A DNA stretch of 64,000 bases from Malaya genurostris (lineage: Eukaryota; Arthropoda; Insecta; Diptera; Culicidae), in assembly GCF_030247185.1 (NCBI RefSeq), contig NC_080571.1, positions 109,513,128 to 109,577,127 on the forward strand, given 5' to 3'. A model generated the notes under the pieces. It saw nothing but the letters and a program-made list of their open reading frames with translations, was not told the origin of the DNA and did no database searches. Positions 56,150 to 64,000 of this stretch are shown piece after piece; positions within the stretch are counted from its first letter, which is position 1; every line of letters starts with the position of its first letter. A program made the position numbers and the translations under genes.

Positions 56150-57035
56150 ACAAAATTGTTGGAGTAGTTCTTCAGAACTAATTGGCTCAAGTGGATCTTA
56201 AGCTTCAGGTTGGCACAGAAATTACCGATGGGATGCAACTGGGGGACGCGGGTTCGTCGACTTGGATACCAAATTGATACTCAGCCCCTCGTGGGACGAC
56301 GCCAGATCCGGCTAGAACACCGCGCATTCGCCCTTATGATATTTCTTGATGAACGACGCAACTTTCGGTAGACATTTCGTACTATAAATTTTCCCGTTTA
56401 CGGCCAGTCCGGAGCGAAAGAAGAACGGCCTAGCCATTCTCTTCTCGATAATTATCAGCCACAGCAGCATCTTCTTGGAGCAGAATTTTGTGGGCGAAAG
56501 AAAATACGATGTATCCTTCCAGTCGTTGCCATCCAGGGTGAGATAGGTCTCGTCGTCCATCATCACCGCCACGTTACGGTTCGCCTGGAAAATCGAGTTG
56601 ACCATCCTACCGCTGCGTCATTACCTGCAGCACCGAAATCAGTGGACGCGACTTCCACTTCCTGACATGTATGTTCATGTTTGCCAGGTACTTTTTCACA
56701 ATTTGGCCAGTTGCACCGACCTCTCGGCCATCGGAGCGCACGTTGCGATGTAACCACTTTTCCCTCGGTCTACCTCTTCAGCCTCAGAGTTTCTTGTCGT
56801 TCAGGGCCATCGGCCGTCCTGAACCGGGCTTTCTTACGATGCTCTGGTTGTTGTCTAATAATTCCAAGATGTTGTAAATTCCCAAAGAACGTATCCACAA
56901 AGTGCCGTACGATGTCCGTTTTCTACACGGCCATTCCTTGAGCGCGCACACTTCTGAACGGAGTTGCTTCACTGTTTTTGTCATCACAGTTTGAGTTCGA
57001 CTTTTATAGCTGTCAAATTTTGTCTGCTGACTCAT
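56150..57035 (-). pseudogene. Tc1/mariner-superfamily transposase relic, DD37 type, longest copy
   Basis: Minus-strand pieces. The N terminus at 57035-56784 has a helix-turn-helix-like stretch and the linker VRKPGSGRPMALNDKKL, as expected between the two DNA-binding subdomains. A frame-shifted stretch with VTSQRAL follows at 56757-56605. The catalytic core at 56605-56312 reads VMMDDETYLTLDG with the first Asp, then FFFRSGLAVNGKIYSTKCLP and FIKKYHKGECAVF, with TAG in place of the family's Trp before PDLASSH. The third acidic residue is not readable because the frame degrades after 56260. It is similar in layout to 19.6-20.4 kb. No inverted ends were delimited. Confidence 0.75.
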
Positions 57036-57189
57036 GGGTTACTATGATTGATGCTGCATGAATAGTCTCGTCAGTGCGGATAAACTCATTAAAAACCGGC
57101 AATCTTTGCTCATTATTTTTAATCAAACGTTTTATTACCATACTTACCTCACCTATCAACCTAGTCCTGTTGTGTTCTTTGCTGTATGT

Positions 57190-57960
57190 AACAAATGTTT
57201 CCATGTAGCTCGATCCATGGCCACTCTTTGCAGCCGCTCAAGGCCCGGATAGCTCCTAAATCACTAGGTGTCCGTCCGGCATCCTAATGTGGTTCTCTGC
57301 ATTCCGCCGCACCTTGCTTTCGAAAACACTAAGCGCGCGTTGGTCCTCTGCCATCATAGTCCAGGTCTCGTAGCCATAAAGAACAACCGCTCTAATTGGC
57401 GTGTTGTAGAAGGTCAGTTTCGAGCGGTAGCTAACTTTATCTGATCGAAGGGTCTTTCTGAGTCCAAATTACGGAAAACTTCCTGATAATAAACGCCTCT
57501 GAATTTCTTTGCTTGTATCATTATCAACGGTCACCTCGATATCGTCACCGTCTATCAATATTCGTACGTCTAGCTTCAGTTTTCAGTCCGATGTATGTTT
57601 CCTAAATCTTCTCAAAGTTACGTGTCACAATATCAACGTGAAGCCAAAATGCTATTCCAAAAAAGCTAAAATGCTAGTTCACCTTACCGTAGTCTTCTCC
57701 GAGATTCGAAGGGACTCTAGATACTCGGACGTAGCACATCACTCGATTCATCGTAGCCTTGACCAATCGGTTCAGTTTATACGAAAAACCGTATTCGTGC
57801 ATAATCGGCCATAGCTGTTCTCGATCGATTGTATCGTATGCCGCTTTGAAGTCAATAAATGAGTGATACAAATACCTCAGCTTTTGGACATAGACGACGG
57901 TGAAGGATTTGGAAGAGTACCTTGCTGGCGGCGTTCAGAAATGTGATTGCGCAGTAGTTT
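57190..57960 (-). pseudogene. RTE-like LINE reverse transcriptase relic
   Basis: On the minus strand 57871-57674 reads FIDFKAAYDTIDREQLW (RT motif A with the catalytic Asp) and then LNRLVKATMNRVMCYVRV. A gap removes motif C. The frame picks up at about 57600 with ETYIGLKTEARR and LIDGDDIEVT, and further on with the C-terminal LTFYNTPIRAVVLYGYETWT and MMAEDQRALSVFESK motifs near 57420-57320. The order matches RTE-like insect LINEs. There are several frameshifts. Confidence 0.75.
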
Positions 57961-58059
57961 TTTTTTAGTTTTTTCGTCTTTTACACATTTTACCCTGTGA
58001 CTATGAAATCTTTATATGTTCATAAGAATCGGTAAAGCAATTTATGAGAAAATCGAGGA

Positions 58060-58310
58060 AACTGTTTTATGCATATTTTACTCCGCTATTTGCACATTTT
58101 ATTCCGATACCCGGGAACCAGAAATCGAATCTGGACAAAAATCAATAGTCGATTATGGGACTATAGGAACTTTCATTCATAGCTACATTTATTGATATCT
58201 GTTGAGCGCGCATTACCCCCCCCCCCCCCCCCCCCGTTACTTCGGGATTGAAAGCCGGATTTGAATAAAAATCAATATGCAGAGCAATGAATCCATCAGG
58301 AAATTGCTCC
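58060..58310 (-). repeat. CCGGAACCGG-family fragments with (C)20 tract
   Basis: 'ccgggaaccagaaatcgaat', 'aaaatcaatagtcgattatggg' and 'ttcgggattgaaagccgg' are decayed family boxes. C x20 at 58216-58235 separates them. Confidence 0.6.
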
Positions 58311-58890
58311 CTAACTTTTTGTCATTTACTGAACTGAAAAGGAACAATAAAAATAAATTTCGACGAGATTGACCAAATTATGATCTTTGCCAAAAACAGC
58401 AAAAAACATTTAAAGGAAAGTCCAATACGTTTGCTTCAGGAGTCAGAGCTAATTGGCTCAAGTGGCACATTGTTCATTGTTAGTTGGTACTATCAATTAT
58501 ATTTTTTAAAAACCTGTTAACTTTCATTCAATAGGCACACATATTTTAACACTGAATTCGAAAGTGGATTAAGCAAAATACGACAACAAATTAAAAATCA
58601 CTCAGAGATGACAGATTAAATTAGTAGTGTTTATTAAGAAAGTGCGACAAACAAAACGTTAACGTAAAATTGATTTTGTACATTTTAACAAAACTTTGAA
58701 TATTAGCATAATCATACTGAACAGTTGTGGTATCAAGATTTCCAGTGAATTCGTGTAAACGTCATCCCTGTTTATTACCACAAAATCATCGAACCCAATC
58801 AAATGTCACTTTGCCACATCGAGACCTACACGCGAAACATATTTGCGATAGAAATGACAATTGTACTACACTGAAAATCGAGTTTTCTCT
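58311..58890. other. Unassigned sequence
   Basis: AT-rich; no recognised gene or repeat. Confidence 0.4.
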
Positions 58891-58892
58891 CT

Positions 58893-59725
58893 ACATTTCT
58901 CATATAGAACGGCTATGCAATCACTGTGAAATCCGACTTATGAACGGAGGACCAAAAGGGCCTAGTGTTATATACCATTCGACTCAGTTCGTTTAGATCA
59001 CAAAATGTCAGTGTGTACATGTATGTTCTTTAGAAATCCCCGAGAAGTTAATTCAGGATCCGACTTTCGGTTGCGGTATTACAGCGCGATAAATGGAAAA
59101 ATTTCACTTTCATCAGTATTTTTACGCAAGTGATGCGAAACGAGGTGCAAATTTTTATAGAACTTCCTGATAAATTCATCTAGTTGGAAGACTTTGTTAG
59201 TTAGTCGATATATAAATCTACTTTGGGACTACTGGTTACCGGTTTCCGCTTCCGAAAGCACCGGTAATAGTGAAGCTCTAAAAACGGAACTCACTTCGAT
59301 TGCTCAGCAGAAATGTGATTTTTGAATGATTTGCACAAATCATAATACAAATTAAAGATCTTATTGTCTCAAAAGATACTGTGCAATACGATAAGACTTC
59401 TGGTCCCAAAATTAGATAGCGATAAGTGTCAAAACTTTTAAACTTTCATACAAAATGATGCAAAAACGGGTACAAATCGGTACGTGCTGGTACGGAAGAA
59501 AAAAACAACACCGCCTAGCACACAACGTGCTTCGCTCAATTTTCTATAGCGAGCAGGGTTGCCACATTTAAATCTATATTAACTTGACATAAATGCTTAC
59601 AAATTGAAAAGGTTATGGTAGTTTATACCCGGAGAAAGTTTTTGATATCATACAATTTTAAAAGAAAAACCCTGTTTTAATCCACCTAGTGGTGTAATGA
59701 TGCCTTTCTCATGTACAATATTGTG
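58893..59725 (+). repeat. CCGGAACCGG-family copies, head plus subunits, then a second head
   Basis: 'tcatatagaacggctatgc', 'gttatataccattcgactc' and 'aaaatgtcagtgtgtac' form the head. 'ggatccgactttcggttgc' and similar are subunits. 'ttttaatccacctagtgg' with 'aatgatgcctttctcatg' at 59680 is the outer end. Confidence 0.75.
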
Positions 59726-59904
59726 GTATTCTATTTAAAAATTTTCTCTTCAATTTTTGAAAGAAACCAAGAGATTGTTTGGGCATTAACTAGTATAACA
59801 TACAGAATAAAACAGTGCTTTGATTGCGTAGGTCATCCTTAAGAAAACGAAGTGGGTTCACAATTATATGCACTTCCGGCACCGGAACCCGAGAACCGGT
59901 ATAA

Positions 59905-60645
59905 TCAAACTAACGGGCGGTCCTAACGGCTATAAAAATAGCCGCATACAAAATTTTAATGTCGATTATTTCATTTCGGATTTGCATTTCATTGAAAGAA
60001 ACTATCAGGGTGCTGTACGGGATTTATTCCTACCTTTCAGAAGGACCAAATTCTTGGAACTTACAACGATATTAAACACTGTTCGGAACATTTTCCTCGA
60101 ACGATTTGCTGTACAGTAGCATTGCATGTACATTTTGTTCTCTTCCTCAGCATGTACATTTTGTTCTCTTTCTCGGAACGCGTTCTGATTGGCTGGTGTT
60201 GACATGGGTCAAATGAGACAGGTTTTTCAATTGTGTACTATTGAAATACTTTAATGCTTTTACTATGCACGTTTAAGTTGAAAAATTTCGATTCTATTGG
60301 TAGTTAGATTATATAAATCCTTTCACAGATCACAGAGCTATGAGCTTTAAAATACAAATACGAGAAAGGCAAACGCGCCTTATGAATAATCCTCTTTGAA
60401 ACTCGTTTATATCAAACATTTCAGAAAAGTTTAATTTTGAATTATTTGAGATTATGTCACAAAACTGAAAATTTTAATATAAAATTGTGATCATATTTCC
60501 GATGGCATATAGCAAAAATTATGTTGATTCGTTAGATACAACAATAGATATTCACGATCAAAAACTTATCACTCTCTCAGAGGGTAAATTTTGAAAAGGC
60601 GCCCAATAGTAAAGTAAGTCGTATTCACAACAAATATACTAACTT
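59905..60645 (+). repeat. Interspersed repeat A, copy 2 (~735 bp)
   Basis: Direct repeat of 32440-33135. It contains a ~24-bp internal duplication 'cagcatgtacattttgttctc' near 60120-60170 that copy 1 lacks. Confidence 0.8.
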
Positions 60646-60649
60646 AAAT

Positions 60650-62534
60650 CAAATTCTGCTTAAAAATGATTTCGTGTATGGAGGGTTGGGTGTATTGAAA
60701 GATAAATTCAATAGTATCATTTAAATATAACAAAATCACGATAAGAAAAGTATCGGTAAACCAACCGATCATTTTATATGAATCTCCAGAAGAAACATCG
60801 TGGGATTCAAGTGCGAATGGAATAATTTATTCACTGGAATTTACAACACTAAAAACAAGTAAACCAATACATTTGTCAATCGAATCTGTTGCTTGGTTAC
60901 CCTACATGTTCATACAGGTATTCAAACAGCTCTATACAAATGTTGGCAAATCCGGCTTTTCGAATGCGTCATGCACCGTGAAGCATTCTGCTCTGCGTCG
61001 CATTCCCTATAGGAAGATAGATTGCACCTATCGGTGCGTGCATTTATTTTGTTTTTATTTGCATTTATACCGCATATGGCACTATTTTGTCCGCATTTTA
61101 TCACAAATATTTGGAATTTTATTGCGGTAAACATTGGAATTGGAACGTAACACATTTGACATTTATCACGCAAGTGATGCTGCCCGAGAAGAGTTGAAAT
61201 CAATTAAGCCATGTTCTACGTATTTCAGATTTGCTAGTTTCCGGTGAGACAGCATTGTCCGGGATTTATTGTGCTAGTGTCACACGGTTTTAGTGCTCGG
61301 AATCGTTACTGGCAGGGCAGTGTGCTCGCATGCATAAAAATGCCATAAATTCATACATTATTTTTCCCACTCTCGCTAGACGGTGCATCCTACGATTTTC
61401 TGACCATTTGCTCACTGCTGGAGAATAAGCGCACCGGGTTAGCCATTCCGTATGTGTTGCAATCTCGTGTTCCGAGACCATTTCCGTTACCTGGCATCTA
61501 GCATCCATCACGATTTGCCATAGAGATAGCACAAAAAAAAGTTCCCACGTGCAAAAAAATAAGCAGTACACGAACCATCTCATAACATGGAAATACCATT
61601 GCAACATCCTTCAGACCTATCCTAGCATCCCTTTTTCATATAGCGCCCAAGGTGAAGCACTGACCGCCACACATGTCGTCGTATCTGGCCATTCGGTGCC
61701 GTGCCTGCTATTGCTACTGTCGGATCCACCTTGGATAAGCCTCGCATAGGATTAAACACTAAATTCTTCTTTTCATAAAACACAGACACACACCAGCACA
61801 CACACACACACACACACACGAAGGGGACGTTTCCTGCTTGACATCACAAACAAGGAGTGGGAAAAAAACGTACGAAAATTTGCCATCCCAACCGTAGCAC
61901 GAGCATAAAACGAATACTCTTATGCTTAATTGCGCGCTAAGCTCGGTGTAATTCCGCATGTCTCATTCAAGACATTTTCCGAAACTATGATGTATTGCTA
62001 GAAACGTTGTATTTCAGTTTTTTTTTATTCTCACATTTTTATTATTTCGGTGTGGTTTCACGTATGGATCTAGTTTCGTAGGTAAGTTTGTGACCAGTTG
62101 TGGTGTCATTTTATCTCTCCGGTTCTTAGTGACCATAGCCGAGCACAGTGGTGAAACCAAAATTTGGAAGTATCGAATATTCCAGAGTATTGCTACCTTT
62201 CTGTACCTTTACTAATCCGCATAGATCCTAAGAGATGTACACAAAAATACTGCAAAACTTTCTTTTGTGTACACTTTTCAGTTGCTGTTGAAAATTGACG
62301 AAATTTTGGATAGAACTAATTTAGAGTGTAATGTTTACACGTGCAAAATTTCATCCCAATCTTTCAAGTGATTATCGAGATGTCTTTGAAGCAAGAAGTG
62401 CTTTGACAAAAAATATGGAAACATTTGTGAAAAATTCTGACCAGCCCCACAGGTGTCCAGTGTGATAAAATCCTTCCCGAAGACTAAGCGGTGAACTGGC
62501 AGCGTTAGGCATATAATGAAGCGGATCGGAATCC
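60650..62534. other. Unassigned region
   Basis: 1.9 kb. Part (61.25-61.95 kb) is closer to balanced composition and has a (CA)n run at 61786-61819. No frame with known motifs was seen. Confidence 0.4.
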
Positions 62535-62548
62535 ATGTTCTCAAGATA

Positions 62549-62748
62549 TTATTATTATTATTATACCGTTTATTTATCCCCGGTTTTAACCTAATTCTGG
62601 TCGTTCACCGGGTTTGTAACAGTTTGGGGTCGGGATTTGGGGGTGGTTGGGAAGTATAAGGTGAGGGATTTATAGGGAAGGAGGAGTTTTTACATCGAGT
62701 CAGTACATTACATGTTATACATTTCATAGATTTGCTAAGCTTAAGGCA
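62549..62748 (-). mobile_element. 200-bp retroelement tail insertion with 14-bp TSD and (TAA)n tail
   Basis: ATGTTCTCAAGATA at 62535-62548 and 62749-62762 is a perfect duplication. Read on the minus strand the insert ends 'gtgaacgaccagaattagg', 'ttaaaaccggggataaataaac' and (TAA)n, the same 3' end as at 3.7 kb and 50.6 kb. It lies next to, and may have split, the DD37-type relic. Confidence 0.9.
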
Positions 62749-62764
62749 ATGTTCTCAAGATACG

Positions 62765-63231
62765 GAAAGCATTTAACACAACCATAGAAAGCTGTTCCGA
62801 GAAAGTTTGGTGCAGCCAAAATGCGACGTAATGGACGATGAGACGTACATTAAAGCAGACACTAAGCTGATCTTCGGCTTGCAGTATTTCGTCAACTAGT
62901 TGTGTTAGAAGAAGTTTCAGAAGAAGAAAGTCAGCAAGCCTTACATAATGACCGACATCTTCCGAAGCGTCTGTTGTCCCTCTCCCAGTCCCACGAAGAT
63001 GATACTTTATTTTGGCCGGGTTTGGCATCGTACAATTATGCGACGTCAATGATGGAATGGTCGTCAAAACTTCACCTAATAGAAAAACTTGGGACGATTA
63101 TAAAGCCCCGAAAAATAGAGACGGGTTTGAAAAAAGAGTGGATGGAAGTACGTAAGAAAGATGACGAAATAATTGCACAGGATTTGATTGGTAGCGCTAA
63201 GCTCAAGGTGCGGACATTTCACCGAGTATAG
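62765..63231 (+). pseudogene. Tc1/mariner-superfamily transposase relic, DD37 type, short
   Basis: 'DDETYIKADTKLIFGLQYF' near 62834 carries the first Asp. 62902-63231 carries HEDDTLFWPGLASYNYATSMMEW, where the second catalytic Asp is Gly (PDLA to PGLA). The C-terminal helix KEWMEVRKKDDEIIAQ follows. Frameshifts separate the two parts, and the region up to the third acidic residue is deleted or scrambled. Confidence 0.7.
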
Positions 63232-63239
63232 GGGTTGTG

Positions 63240-63700
63240 AACCTTTTACACCGAAACCTCCATTAACGAACTAAACGGGGGTTCGTAAAAAGAGGTAGTT
63301 CGTAAAAAAAATTTACGTTATTTGGGATTTGGTTCGTAAAGAAAGTTTACGTTATTTTAAATTGACTTCGTAAAAAAGGTTTTGTCTAATGAATGTGGAA
63401 ACCGCCCACCATATGACTATTTTCGGAACGGATGTGAAGAGTAAGGTTGATGTCAGAGTGACTTCCGGACTATTGATATTCCTTGAAAATACTCACAATA
63501 TAAATATTTTCAGAGCATATTTGGTATGTAGGTGCCGAAAAAAAGATATTTGTGGTTGTTCTCAAATCCAATTCTTTCCGAAAATACCCATATTGTAAGG
63601 GTTTTCAAGGATATAAAAAACCTAAAGTCTCCATCTTGGATTTTAGAACCACCTACAACAGGGCCGGTGAAACATGTTAAGCCCAGGTGGGTAATTTTTC
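63240..63700. repeat. TTCGTAAAAAA direct repeats and adjoining repeat tail
   Basis: Four copies of 'gttcgtaaaaa' and two of 'tttacgttattt' occur in 63275-63385. The following 63400-63660 has 'gaaaatactcacaatataaa' and 'gaaaatacccatattgtaag', a degenerate doublet spaced about 100 bp. The class is unknown. Confidence 0.5.
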
Positions 63701-63993
63701 GTACCGGGACAAAGACATCATATTAACTTGATATCCAGCTCTCACATTTCACGAACAAATCATTGGCAACATCCCTTTTTGTGAACATGGCACCCTCAGG
63801 TGAGTCCGCATCGAATCTCATACATAGAAGTAGGGAAGAGAAATGTCAAATTCGTGCGCGCCAAAATAGTAGCACAGCGCACCCATACAATTGACATGAT
63901 ATGTTGAATGTGATGCCGTGCGATGGCGTTGCTGAACTGAAGATTGATTTCGCTCCAAGCTGACGGGGTCTGACAGGGGGAAACGACCCACCA
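63684..63993 (-). mobile_element. Possible MITE; inverted partner of 29.82-30.09 kb
   Basis: The ends GGTGGGTAATTTTTCG (63688-) and, inverted, GGTGGGTCGTTTCC (near 63990) suggest terminal inverted repeats. The interior 'aggtgagtccgcatcgaatc' and 'gggaagagaaatgtcaaatt' matches the repeat in the Transib. The Transib copy lacks these outer ends. Confidence 0.6.
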
Positions 63994-64000
63994 TTTCGAA

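Noticed and set aside
63240..63700. CRISPR-like regular repeats
   Set aside because: Repeat copies are too few, too short and unequal in spacing, and the genome is clearly an animal one.

Overview
The window looks like intergenic or intronic DNA from a repeat-rich mosquito genome, most likely a culicine. This is an inference from its transposon set: an R1-clade LINE lodged in an AC-repeat microsatellite, DD37E and DD41D members of the Tc1/mariner superfamily, tRNA-derived SINEs, a CR1/L2/Daphne-like LINE, and a Transib. The background is AT-rich. I found no host protein gene, rRNA or tRNA gene that I could defend. Every recognisable coding sequence belongs to a mobile element.

Layout. 1-770 is a broken R1-clade LINE fragment. 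848-1740 holds degenerate copies of a very abundant mosquito-type repeat, here called the CCGGAACCGG family after its most conserved box. 1.8-7.7 kb is dominated by two degenerate 12-bp minisatellites, interrupted by a TSD-flanked retroelement tail (3258-3774), a SINE and a piggyBac-like element (5582-6751). 7.7-13.8 kb is mostly unrecognised AT-rich DNA with one well-defined SINE (11346-11495). 13.9-20.4 kb carries terminal-inverted-repeat elements, a Helitron-like element with ~270-bp internal repeats, a (TA)n tract, a Harbinger-type MITE and a DD37E transposase relic. 22.7-27.5 kb is the best-preserved gene set, a nearly complete LINE with ORF1 (PHD finger plus CCHC knuckles) and ORF2 (endonuclease plus reverse transcriptase). 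28.1-31.5 kb is a tandem array of the CCGGAACCGG family, ended by (CA)n and split by a degenerate Transib. 31.7-34.4 kb holds MITEs, a long foldback and a SINE. 37.3-43.9 kb holds two head-to-tail R1-clade insertions on the minus strand, one close to full length. Two DD41D mariner copies follow at 44.3 and 48.0 kb. The remainder is a mosaic of repeats, RTE-like LINE scraps and two more DD37-type relics.

How the parts work together. Two LINEs encode their own retrotransposition machinery. The minus-strand R1 element is dead: it has frameshifts, stops, and an Asn in place of the first catalytic Asp of the RT. The 22.7-27.5 kb LINE keeps all endonuclease motifs and the three RT aspartates, but has Glu in the PQG motif and a frameshifting insertion at its C terminus. 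Its ORF2 lies in the same frame as ORF1, directly behind a UAG in the context UAG-CAA-CUA, and has no usable AUG. That suggests expression by stop-codon readthrough.

The Transib at 29289-31495 is the most striking feature. Both ends consist of a perfect CACAGTG heptamer, a 23-nt spacer and the nonamer-like ACAAAAACA, the layout of a V(D)J 23-RSS, and the element is flanked by a 5-bp duplication, CAGTG. Its broken transposase reads like a RAG1-core relative.
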